A DNA stretch of 24,238 nt, taken from contig VHZZ01000066.1 in NCBI GenBank assembly GCA_009801015.1, positions 135,467 to 159,704 of the forward strand. Direction: 5' to 3'. Positions 10,601 through 19,754 of this stretch are shown here, in pieces. Below the pieces are notes generated by a model. That model made no database searches. It saw nothing but the letters and a program-made list of their open reading frames with translations, and was not told where the DNA came from. How positions within the stretch are numbered: position 1 is the stretch's first letter; each line of letters opens with the position of its first letter. The stretch comes from Silene noctiflora (lineage: Eukaryota > Streptophyta > Magnoliopsida > Caryophyllales > Caryophyllaceae). A program made the translations under genes and the position numbers.

Positions 10601-10820
10601 TATATTAAAAGGCCAATTGAGTGTCCAATAAACATTTAGTAATTAAGTGCGAAACGGGTTCAAAAACATATCTCTAACACTAACTAATGTTAAAACCCGT
10701 TTTCATTTCACGCTTACAACCTTCTTAAAACAGATCAACAACCCAGCAAACAATAATAATCGTAACCATACCGTATAAAATTAAAAAAGTTGATGAAAAT
10801 TAAGAGAGAAAAAAACTCAC

Positions 10821-10851
10821 AGATCTATGAAGAATGTTGAAATTTGAAGGT
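10821..10851 (-). other. Probable non-coding first exon (5' UTR) of SEC61A
   Basis: The exon runs from about 30 nt downstream of a TATA box to the GTGAGT donor that begins at 10820. The sequence is CT- and CA-rich with no upstream ATG on the minus strand. The transcription start is placed only from TATA spacing and may be off by several bases. Confidence 0.5.
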
Positions 10852-10871
10852 ATGTGAGATACTTTGATTTC

Positions 10872-10881
10872 TTTTTATATA
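10872..10881 (-). promoter_or_regulatory. TATA box of SEC61A
   Basis: The minus strand reads TATATAAAAA here, a near-ideal plant TATA element. It lies about 50 nt upstream of the leader-intron donor, which is the spacing expected for a short non-coding first exon. Confidence 0.65.
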
Positions 10882-11017
10882 AAATAAATTTATTAATTAA
10901 ACTAATTTATTTATTTATTTAATTTGTTGTCTTTTTTGGGTGATGCTGAATAGTGAAGACAAGTGGATAAATTGCGGAAATAATCAGAAGTGGCTGCTGC
11001 TCCATGTAGTGAAAACA

Positions 11018-11062
11018 AAAAAAAAAAAGAAAAAGAAAAAGAAAAAAAAAAAAAAAGAAAAG
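11018..11062. repeat. A-rich homopurine tract
   Basis: A run of A with scattered G, about 45 bp long, lies on the plus strand upstream of the SEC61A promoter. It has no poly(A)-tailed retroelement body attached that I can recognise. The lysine-rich open frame across it is an artefact of the tract. Confidence 0.8.
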
Positions 11063-11129
11063 GGGAAAAGAATTTCAAAGATTTTTATTTGTTTGGTGAA
11101 GTGTGAGTCATTGAACCAGTTATATTTGG

Positions 11130-11150
11130 ACACGTCAGAGTCAACACGTC
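11130..11150. promoter_or_regulatory. Paired ACGT-core (bZIP-type) motifs upstream of SEC61A
   Basis: ACACGTCA (11130-11137; TGACGTGT on the SEC61A strand) and ACACGTC (11144-11150) are 14 bp apart. They lie about 280-300 bp upstream of the predicted SEC61A transcription start. TGACGTG-type sequences are recognised by plant bZIP factors including those of the unfolded protein response (bZIP28, bZIP60). A complete ERSE (CCAAT-N10-CACG) was not found. Function is inferred from motif and context only. Confidence 0.4.
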
Positions 11151-11310
11151 TACCGTGTACGCTGTTTGGTGAAATGTGGATATTCTTGTTGTTTTGCTTG
11201 CTTCCCATTTGGGCTGGGCCATGCCAATATTAGTCACTTTTGTTTTGGGTTTAGTATTTTCTGTTAGTCTCCTGGCGTTGTTTTTACTGTTTAATTTTAA
11301 CTTTTGCCTA

Positions 11311-11452
11311 GATCACATCAATTCATATCGACTCAATTCAGTTTAGTTGTTTAGCTCTATTCATCTTTGTAAATCTCAATTCAGTTCAGCTCCAATCAGC
11401 TCGCTTAAGTTCAGTTCAACCCTATTCAGCCCAAAAGAACAGAGACTAAGAC
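11311..11452. repeat. Degenerate TTCAGTTCAGCTC-type short repeats
   Basis: Variants of AATTCAGTT(C)AG(CTC) and CTCAATTCAG recur about every 15-30 bp in the same orientation. This pattern resembles the subterminal repeats of a MITE, but I could not find matching termini or a target duplication. It lies between the SEC61A and ERD2 promoters. Confidence 0.45.
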
Positions 11453-12084
11453 GAATATATCAGTTTTAATATTAAAATTAAAACGAGTCAAATATCATTT
11501 CATTTGAGTATATAAGACAAATATATTGTTTCTTTTATTTATACATATCAGTTTCATGTGGGTGAGATTTGGAAGATGGTGGGGCTAGAGTGACGAGGTC
11601 GGTGTTGGCCTAAAAAACGTGTCGCTAGTGAGGGGATGTTAAGGGAGAAGCGTAGAAGGTTTAAGTGTTTGGTTGGGCAAAGTGGTGGTATAATCCAATT
11701 AACCTTATTAGTAAAAATAAAATAAAATTGTATTGTGGTATATTGATAAAATACTCCATGTTAATTGAAGACGATATTGATAGGCAGAAATAACTAGTGT
11801 TGATGGGGTTGAAAATGCTCCTCCTATCAACAATGTAACGTTTATGATTGCATATGACCATATGTTGGAACTATAGCTAAGCGTGCTCAATGCAAAACAG
11901 TCTTAAGATAGGTGACCTCAATTGATTTATAACCTTCGACCTTTGGTCATCGATACGATACATATACGTCTTCTTAATAATCTCAATAAAATAGGCCGCT
12001 GACCGATGTTAAGAATGTAAATAACATAACACGTTTATACAATAAGACCGTCTTACCATAAAACCGATCTCTTTTTGGCCTACA

Positions 12085-12090
12085 ACGTGG
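12085..12090 (+). promoter_or_regulatory. ACGTGG motif upstream of ERD2
   Basis: ACGTGG (CCACGT on the other strand) lies about 210 bp before the ERD2 start codon. It matches the CCACG half of ER-stress elements and also general G-box half sites. No CCAAT is found at the ERSE spacing, so the assignment is tentative. Confidence 0.25.
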
Positions 12091-12297
12091 AAGGAACTCC
12101 CTCTGACCACCCATAATCACACCACCACATCTCCTTCTCTATTTTCCCCTAAAATCTAGACAGAAGTCAAATACCCCACCACGATCACCACCGTCCCCTT
12201 CCTTTCCTCATTTCCTCAGTTCATCAATTAAAACAGAAAATCAAAACCCTAATCCCCAAATTAATCGAATTACATTTTCCCCCAATTTAAAATCACC

Positions 12298-15200
12298 ATG
12301 AATATATTCAGATTAGCTGGTGATCTCACTCATTTAATCAGTATTCTCGTCTTACTCCTCAAAATCTACGCCACTAAATCTTGCTCAGGTCTCCTTTTCT
12401 CTGAATGTCCAGTTATTTTGCTACATTTTACGCTTATTAATTTTGTTTTCAGTTAATTTGTTGGTTCGAACATGCGCGGAATTTGACGTTGCGATTTAAT
12501 CCGTTTGTCTGTTTACCTTTAATTAAACTAATTTTTTTCACGAAAAATATAAAATGTAAACTAATGATTCGGACGGGGGAGTAGTGTAAACTATAAATTA
12601 TGTTTTTATGTTTTATTTAGGTGTTGTGAATGATTTCATTGAATGATTATGCTTGGAAATGGATCAAAATGTTGAAATGTATTCGCTCCGTCTCAATCAT
12701 TTGTGTAAGATTGATTAAAATACCTCTCGCGAATAAAAAAGTTAACAAATGATTGCAATGGGAGGAGTAGCTGCTCATTTGTTGGATTGAGCTATGAGTT
12801 GATGTATAGTGTGCTTAGTTTAGAAGAATGTTGATTGATAGTGTTGTTGGTTTTACTACGTCGTAAAATGCAAAAAGGAAAAGCTGTAGTAACAGTGACT
12901 GTATACCGTGTAGACGTGATGCTATTACTCCCATGACTTGCTCTTGGTGAAATAGTTGCTTTACAAGTGAAGAGGAAGACAAAACAATTGATCCTATTTA
13001 GTAAACAATTGATCCAATTTAGGGTGAATGAAGAGGAAGACAAAAGATTTGATCCTATTTAACGCATTAACGGGTTAAAACTTTGGTTAAAGGAAGCGTT
13101 TCAAGAACAAGTTACATAATAGGGGATGAATGTTGGACAATTGATGCTATCTACTTGTTTCAAATTAGGGCCGTTTTCAAAAGTGAACTTTTTCTGCCTA
13201 AAACGAACACAATTTTGATACGTAATTGTCTCTGAAACTTTGTTATGGTCATAGTCCTGTACTGAAACGTCCTCTTAAACTTAACATGGGATATCTGTTG
13301 TGAAGGTATCTCTCTGAAGACGCAAGAGCTGTTTGCTTTGGTATTTTTGACACGCTATCTGGATCTCTTTACCGATTATATATCTCTTTATAACTCTGTA
13401 ATGAAGATCGTGTTTATTGTGAGCTCATTGGCAATTGTCTGGTGTATGAGAATGCACCCTGTTATTAGGCGTTCCTATGACAAAGTGCAGGATACATTTC
13501 GCCACTATTTCCTTGTTCTTGGGTGCTTTGTTTTAGCCTTGCTAGTCCATGAGAAGTTCACCTTCCAAGAGGTAAAAGCTTGAACTTATAACATGTATAA
13601 TGTCTTATATTTGCCAATTAAAATATGGATTCTCTTGGATGCTCAATGCCAACTCTAAAGCTGGGAATCCTATTATGATGCTAGATATGATTTCATCTTA
13701 TAGAAGACATGGAATATTGACTCTTATGTTGACTTTGAAATGGAGTGTGTTAAGATATACTATGCATCCGAACTCCCTTACCTTGCAATTTGTAGGAGCT
13801 ATTGAGGCACTGTTTTAATGTTGTTGTCTTCCTGTAGAGTTATATAATGTCTTGTGTTTTCACATAATGGTCTTGAAGTTCTCAACACTTCAGGTAAAAT
13901 ATTTTTAGGGTGCTCTACTTTCTACAATCCTACTGTCATTGAAATAGTAATTCCTTGAAAAGCCTCACTATAGGACACTGTCGTATACCTTTGTACACTA
14001 AATCTCTACTGCAATATTTGTATTGCTATAATATGAAGGTCTCCACACGTTGCCAAATAATGTTACTGGTTCATCACAGATTAAGCAATTGTATCTTTCA
14101 TTTTATGCCCCGTGGCGCTGAAACGGTTTTTACTCTTCTTTTTACCCTAAACAGAGGTCAGTAACACAATTAGGTAACAGCCCTCAGGGGCTGATCCACG
14201 TGGTGGCCTATGGGGCGTGTGTCGCCATAGTGCGAAAATTTATGATATGTATGAAACACTTAACACTGATAAACAGTTAAAGGAAAATAAGAGCGTCTCA
14301 ATGGTAAGTGTTGTGTAGTAGCATCCTCGAGGTCTTGGATTCAAAACCCATTGTCACATTTTTGCTTTCAGCTGAACTATTTTATGTACNAACAGAAGTG
14401 AGTTTGATCTAATTTACATGGTTTCCTACTTCCATCATTCCCATAGCTTCCATTGATCAAGATCTGATTATTAGTTTCACACTAATAGCTACTAAACAAT
14501 AGTATGTCATAATATTAAAATTATAAGTAGATATTTTAATTTAAGCTAGCACTTTATGCAAAATTTTAAATCGTTAGTTAGATAAAAAACTTCTCATTAC
14601 TTATTGTGAGGTGATATTAGCAACGTTTAGCTACATTAGGCCGCCACAACCCCGATCACGGTCATGATAGAAACCAACAATGAACAATAAACCGTCGTCA
14701 TTTTCATTAATCTTAGCGATAAAAGCAGCGGATTAGGGAGAAGGGTATTGCCAATTTTAAAATAAAAATCGTTCCCCGGGTTGAAAATCCTTGGTCTGCC
14801 ACTGACAGCCCCCCCTCTAATAAAGCTATGGTTGAGTATGAGCTAGTTGTCTATCTAATTTATGATACTTAGGGCCATACTTCGTAGAATCTCGTGCTCT
14901 TAAATAGTTTATTGGCTTTGCTTTTCCAGTTCATATTGGCTATATTTGCATCATTGCATGTCCTATATACCATTTCAACTTTCACTCACCTTGGGGACAT
15001 GCTACTTCGACACTTCACTGTAGCGACATGTCACTATTCGAGATAGACACTCCTACAGCCCGGGTCGAAGTAATTTATCCTAATACGGTGAAGTGGTGGT
15101 TATGACACTGTGGCTTTATGGCCTTGGCACTTTGGCAGTAGTGAGCACTGAGCAGTACCCCTCTTTTGAACTGTGGGTATCATCATTTAATGGAGTTTGT

Positions 15201-16929
15201 TATATCCATATGACTGGATAATCAAAGGGTGGATCGGGGCTGGGTGGTAAAAGAAAATTCTATTCTGTATGACGTATGGGTTTTTTTTTCTTTGATGGAA
15301 CCATGTATGATATATTTTGAGGTCCTAAATAGTTTAGGACTAGTTATGTAGGAACGATTTAAGGAGGATTGCCTTCATAGCCCCCTATGAACTGATCTAT
15401 CTATAGTTCATAGCTGCTTAATATTTGACTCAGTTGGGGCTTAATGCTTTATCCATTCTAGTTGTCATCTTCTCTTGTTATTGTTCTTCTATTAGTTGCC
15501 TATGCATTCCTTTCATCCACTTGACTTTATTCCAGGTTTTTTGGGCATTTTCCATCTATCTGGAAGCTGTTGCTATTCTTCCTCAACTTGTTCTTCTGCA
15601 AAGAAGTGGGAATGTTGACAATTTGACAGCTCAATATGTTCTCTTCCTCGGGTACATCATCTATACATTTCACTTTCTAATTAATTGTATCTGTTTGGTA
15701 ATGATGCGAATTCTCTACCATGGAATTTATGCTAAGGGTATGTAAAAGTCTGTTGGCACCAGAATACTTAAAGTAACGATCAATGGTATGAAACATCAGG
15801 CAGGCTTCTGTAATATCAGCATCTTTTGGTGACAATCTTGTAGAGCTGTAATTATAGAACCTAAATTGCTTGTCATAGACTTGCTAGCTGATAATTTGGT
15901 GGTAGTTGATGAGAGGTGGTAACCGTTTTCGAGATAGGGTGATAAACAGGCAGAGCCGAGCTGAGTAGTTGAGAGTACAAGCGCGGCTTCAGTTACTGTA
16001 ATGAAGTCAAACTCGAACAAAGTGATTCTCTGCTTCCATGTTCGAGTCAAACCCAACATTACATACATGATATCCTTATGCCTCAATTTTGCAAGCAGTA
16101 TCATATAATCATATTTCTTACGATGTTACTTGTTGGGTTGTTGCATGGAATATCTTAGACTTTGTGCCCTAAGACTAACAAGTAACAATCGATGTACAAT
16201 AGCATTTTATTTTTCATCAAGGTATGGCGATCCAGGTGTAGCCAGTACCCCAGTATTTATCTCTGATTTCGTTTTTTTTTTTTTTTTTTTTTTTATGTTG
16301 TCTGACTAGAGTACTTAACACCTATTTACGAGTGTGTTTCCTTATCCAGGGCATATAGGGGATTATATATTATCAATTGGATTTACCGCTATTTTACAGA
16401 ACCCCATTTCGGTCGATGGATAGGTAAGCCTTTTTCTTTTGCATGTACTTTAGTGTGGGGGATTTATCAGTAAACCTATACAATAGGCAATTGGTTTTGA
16501 CTGGATATTATCGCTTTCCTTTTCAGCTTGCATTTCTGGTCTTGTTCAGACTGGTCTCTATGCAGATTTCTTTTACTATTACTTTATCAGGTGAGCAATG
16601 CTAAACTTGATGTTCTGTTTCTTTTATTTATTTTGTTTCATTAATATAAAGTGTCTGCTGAAGGGGAGCCTTGGCGCACCGGTTAGGTGTTGCCGTGTGA
16701 ACGAGAGGTCACGGGTTCAAGTCCTTGGAGCGGCCTCTTGCCAAAATGGCAAGGGAGGCTTTCCCCTATTACACACCCTTATGGTGGGACCCTTCCCTGG
16801 GACCTCGCCCATCGTGCACCGGGCTGCCCTTTTAATATAAAGTGTCTGCTTTTTCAAGTGTGACAGATATGATATGCCTTTCTGTTTTGCAGCTGGAAGA
16901 ACAACACAAAGCTTCAGTTGCCAGCTTGA
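12298..16929 (+). CDS. ERD2: ER lumen protein-retaining receptor, K/HDEL receptor (six exons)
   Basis: Exons are 12298-12388, 13306-13571, 15536-15651, 16350-16423, 16527-16590 and 16893-16929. They sum to 648 nt, or 215 aa plus stop, the standard length of plant ERD2. Introns are GT-AG and phases agree at every junction; the first donor (GTCTCC) is weak. The protein begins [12 protein letters not shown] and retains R5, H12 and D50 (TRYLDLFT), conserved positions of the receptor. [13 protein letters not shown] in exon 3 and the ending KLQLPA are family hallmarks. Seven membrane helices are expected. ERD2 binds C-terminal K/HDEL signals in the acidic Golgi and returns ER chaperones in COPI vesicles. 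Compared with other plant ERD2 proteins I notice CISGLVQTG in place of a WISGLVQTS-type segment, which is mild divergence. Intron 2 (1964 bp) has grown by a hAT-like insertion and intron 5 by a SINE. No break in the frame is seen. Confidence 0.96.
12682..12767. mobile_element. Stowaway MITE in ERD2 intron 1
   Basis: The left arm ...GCTCCGTCTCAATCATTTGT and right arm ACAAATGATTGCAATGGGAG... form inverted ends, and TA flanks both sides (12680-12681, 12768-12769). The element is 86 bp, lies wholly within the first intron (12389-13305), and shares its CAATCATTTGT arm with the element at 22813-22906. A lone end of similar type (GGACGGGGGAGTA) occurs near 12570 without a partner. Confidence 0.75.
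14185..14804. mobile_element. hAT-like non-autonomous element in ERD2 intron 2
   Basis: The left end CAGGGGCTGATCCACG at 14185 and the reverse complement of the right end, CAGTGGCAGACCAAGG, are similar inverted termini. The flanks ACAGCCCT (14177-14184) and ACAGCCCC (14805-14812) are an 8-bp target duplication with one mismatch, the size made by hAT transposases. The element is 620 bp and has no transposase frame. Near 14295-14355 it contains CAATGGTAAGTG and GGATTCAAAACCC, reminiscent of tRNA A and B boxes. One undetermined base lies at 14390. Confidence 0.7.
16271..16294. repeat. Poly(T) tract in ERD2 intron 3
   Basis: About 24 consecutive T residues lie 56 bp upstream of the exon 4 acceptor (CTTATCCAG). 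It may serve as an extended pyrimidine tract. No retroelement body is attached. Confidence 0.85.
16641..16850 (+). mobile_element. tRNA-derived SINE with perfect 19-bp target duplication (Au-like)
   Basis: The 172-bp element 16660-16831 is flanked by identical copies of TTAATATAAAGTGTCTGCT at 16641-16659 and 16832-16850. It has an A box (TGGCGCACCGG, 16672-16682) and a B box (GGTTCAAGTCC, 16714-16724) of the RNA polymerase III type. It ends GTGCACCGGGCTGCCCTTTT, with the last T residues adjoining the target duplication. The tRNA-like head plus this 3' end resembles the Au SINE family widespread in angiosperms; that family name is from memory. It sits in sense orientation in the last ERD2 intron (16591-16892), between coding exons of 64 and 37 nt. 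The unmutated target duplication suggests recent insertion. Confidence 0.92.
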
Positions 16930-17357
16930 GCCGTAGCTCAAAGGGATCACACGGCTGGCTTTGAAATCTTGTTTTTGTGACGGTATGCTTTAACAAGGGT
17001 TTGGTGGAGTAACTCTCGAATGTTGGGAAGCACCATTGTTGCTATGACATTTTGAATTGATGGGAACGAAGAAATTAGTAGATATATGAGTATGACATTC
17101 GATGAGGATTTTGTTTTCACAGAAATTAGGTCAAAAACATTTGTTCTGACTTTGGAGGACAACATTCCTGTGGCCATGAGTAAACATGTAAAGAATTAGA
17201 AAGATACATGTCGATCTTTGTTGATGAAACGTTACAGGATCTAATTTTACTCTTTTACCTAAGAAATTAATTAGTTGTTGCACTTATGCTTTGGATGATC
17301 AGGCTCGGCTATACTTTGTTGATTGTTTATTTGATGAAATTGCAATACTTTGTTGAT

Positions 17358-17363
17358 AATAAA
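17358..17363 (+). terminator. Candidate polyadenylation signal of ERD2
   Basis: AATAAA lies about 430 nt after the ERD2 stop codon in AT-rich sequence. Plant signals are loose, so earlier sites are equally possible. Confidence 0.35.
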
Positions 17364-17505
17364 GCTCTATCCTTTCAGTTGAGTAAGCTCAAGGTCTAGC
17401 TTCCACGCAGTAAGCTTTGTACCAGGCAGTCTCACCATGAGACGCAAACCATAATGTTCGAATATATCAACGAGCTGGTCAGCCATGCCCGTTGGGGTGT
17501 TGTAC

Positions 17506-17665
17506 GTTCTACCTTAGCTTAGAGCTAAATCTAGTGTGCATGGTCCGTTCCTCATCTGTAACCTAAGCTGAGGATTTCACGAGGGTTCGAGCTCCTGTTC
17601 ACAAAGACGATGATAATGACTGAAAACTCGATAATTATTTATTTATACCCTTCCGTTTCTAACCA
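17506..17665. repeat. Dispersed repeat, copy 1 (shared with 22953-23166)
   Basis: This block shares GAGGATTTCACGAGGG (17570-17585) exactly with 23016-23031. Flanking similarity in the same order includes GTTCTA(C/G)CTTAGCT upstream and TTATACC(C)TT(C)...CGTTT downstream. It lies downstream of ERD2, while the other copy lies downstream of the UBTD-like gene. No termini were identified. Confidence 0.6.
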
Positions 17666-17847
17666 ATTGATCGAATGTTGCTGATGGACTCTAATACAAG
17701 TGGTAAGCATCACCAATCCATAACAATTTCTCCAATTTGAACAACCGTGCGGGTCAACCCGATTTTAGTATATAGATAAAATAACCTGATTTCGGGCTAA
17801 AAAAACTCCTCAACACAGGTTAAAATATATCGAAATATACTATATTA

Positions 17848-18181
17848 CTAGTATATCTCCCGTGCAAATGCACATTATTTTAGATATAGATATTAGACAA
17901 TTTGATAATTAATTAAACTAATGCAGTTTACCTTTATTTTCAAAAGGGTAGAAAATTTGCATATATAATTCCAATGAGATCTTTTATTAGCCTTATTTAT
18001 GTAAAATTAAATAGTGACTAATGTTATAAAATAAATTAAGAGATAAATATTGTTTAATAGTAAAAAATAGATAGTGCACAATAATTAATTAGGAAATAAA
18101 TATTGTCCAGTAGAATATTACTTAGGCGGGAAATTAAGGCAGGAAATATTGGAGATGTGTTAATCTTTAGTATATAGGAGA
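17848..18181 (-). mobile_element. Short non-autonomous Helitron
   Basis: On the minus strand the element begins TCTCCTATATACTAAAG at 18181 and ends GTGCATTTGCACGGGAGATATACTAG at 17848 (the last 20 bases are TTGCACGGGAGATATACTAG). The 3' end therefore has a small hairpin (GTGCA-TT-TGCAC) about ten bases before CTAG, a CTRR terminus. It is inserted between a host A (complement of 18182) and T (complement of 17847), without target duplication. All of these are Helitron hallmarks. At 334 bp it has no Rep/helicase and must have been mobilised in trans. A similar 5' end occurs on the plus strand at 24098. Confidence 0.8.
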
Positions 18182-18341
18182 TTTTACAAACTTTTATACT
18201 CTTAACATTTTTACCCTCATAATGGTAAATTTTTGAATAAGAAATAGTTTTCAACGACAACATGTTAATAAGGAATTAACACATGAATTTAATTCCTACA
18301 TTAAAATTCACATGAATTGCAAAAATGCGTTTGATTGTCAT

Positions 18342-18450
18342 TAGGGGTGTAAACGAGCCGAGTTAAGCCGGAGCTCGGGTGGGATTAGACTCTGCTCGAA
18401 TTTTTTAGCTCGAAGCTCGTCGAGCCTAAGAAATTGGAGTCGAGCTCTTT
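18342..18450. repeat. Fragment of a CGAGC-rich hAT-type MITE (left end)
   Basis: TAGGGGTGTAAACGAGCCGA starts near 18342 and is followed by several GAGCT/GAGCC motifs. TAGGGGTGTAAACGAGC resembles the termini of common plant hAT MITEs. No matching right terminus is seen nearby, so this is probably a truncated copy or one half of a disrupted element. Confidence 0.5.
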
Positions 18451-18845
18451 TCCCAGTAAAGGCAAAAAAGACTAAAACAGAACCGTGAAGTTCCCCCGCC
18501 TGATAGTTGGTATGGCTTGCGGCAGAAAATCGTAACTCAAACTATCTGCTACGACTCCTTTCAGAGTAGAGGCAGGGAGATGAGGGTGGAGCGATACGAT
18601 GGTGACCAAATGTGGCATTTTTAGGCAACCATAACAATGGTGGTGGATTATCTCACACACATATCAGATGAATATTTCTAACATTTTCGTCATTATCTTG
18701 AAAGTGCACATAATACTCTCTCCGCCCTAGTCAATTGTTGTCATTTCTATTTTAAAAATGCATTTAATGAGTGATATGATCTTTCATTTGATCCACTTGT
18801 CATCTAATAATTCACCCTCTCGTCTTTTTCTTGGCGCTTAAAGTA

Positions 18846-19586
18846 GTGTGAGATAGGCCTGGTCAAAGGTGCGGGTCGACCCGACTAACCCGTACCCGGC
18901 CCGCCAATGGACCCGCCTTGAAACATGGCCCGCCAGATCCGGACATGGACCCGGCCTGACCCGTCTATGCCCCATGATCGGGTCTGGGTCAGAATTTTGG
19001 AACTCGGCTCGTTAGGTGACCCGTCTCAGTAACCCGCCCCCAGACCCGTGGGTCCGACGCGCCAGACCCGTCTCACTAATAACATTACTAGAGACTACAA
19101 ATGGGGCACCCATGGAAGGCTACGGCGTTATGTATCGTCATTTAAAGATGGCCGATGACATTACTCGTGAAGTATACCGTGATATTTAAATCGAGTCATT
19201 TCAAATCTCAATATCTATTTCCGTCGTCATTATGTGCGTCAAATAATTATGTAATTTAATTGCGAAGTTATCAATTGTACGTTATAATTACAAAATATGG
19301 AATAAAACAAATCTTTTCGATTACGTATGCAATTTTTTATTTTGATTTTTGTAAAACTAAGACTGCCTGACCCGCCCTAGAACAGGCCCGTCAGACCCGC
19401 CCTTGAACCCGTCTATTTACCATTTCGGGTAGATTCCGGGTTAGCCATCACATAGCCCGGCCCGAACCGTGACGACCCGCCCCTCTACACCGGGCCGTGT
19501 CCGGTTCCCTACACAAATATCCCGGCCTGCCCTTGACCCGCACCGGACCCGGACAACCCGCGCTAATGACCAGGCCTAGTGTGAGA
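18846..19586. mobile_element. hAT-type non-autonomous element, 725 bp, with 8-bp target duplication
   Basis: The element spans 18854-19578. Its ends are a perfect 12-bp inverted repeat, TAGGCCTGGTCA and TGACCAGGCCTA, flanked by identical 8-bp copies of GTGTGAGA (18846-18853, 19579-19586). The 8-bp duplication and TAGG-type ends indicate the hAT superfamily. Two GC-rich arms (about 18870-19080 and 19365-19560) are packed with ACCCG/CCCGCC motifs in the same orientation, and an AT-rich core lies between. Dense subterminal short repeats are usual binding sites for hAT transposases. There is no transposase frame. Perfect ends and target duplication suggest a recent insertion. Confidence 0.9.
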
Positions 19587-19754
19587 GTTGTAGTCAACGT
19601 AAACTAGAGGGATATATTGCTTTGCAGAAAAAATAGGAGTAAAAATAGAACAAACAGATGACAAATTGAGAAGGACTCCTTCCTCCATATATAATTAAAT
19701 TCTTACGTTACATACATTTTCTCAAATTGTTACAGTCAAATTCGCATCGCTATC

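Larger units (their letters stand above)
9796..10820 (-). other. Probable 5'-UTR (leader) intron of SEC61A
   Basis: On the minus strand a strong donor (GTGAGT, first base 10820) follows a short pyrimidine-rich leader, and a good acceptor (TTTTTGACAG, last base 9796) lies 37 nt before the start codon at 9758. Leader introns are common in highly expressed plant genes and often raise expression. The intron is 1025 bp and holds MITE-like repeats. Two further AG sites (TGTAG) nearer the ATG are alternative acceptors. Confidence 0.65.

Noticed and set aside
10940-11233. Plus-strand open frame with a polylysine stretch
   Set aside because: The lysines come from the A-rich tract at 11018-11062, and the rest resembles no protein. 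It lies in the SEC61A upstream region.
16660-16831. A functional tRNA gene in the ERD2 intron
   Set aside because: The A and B boxes are present but there is no cloverleaf with an anticodon arm, and the body extends to a SINE 3' end with a target duplication.
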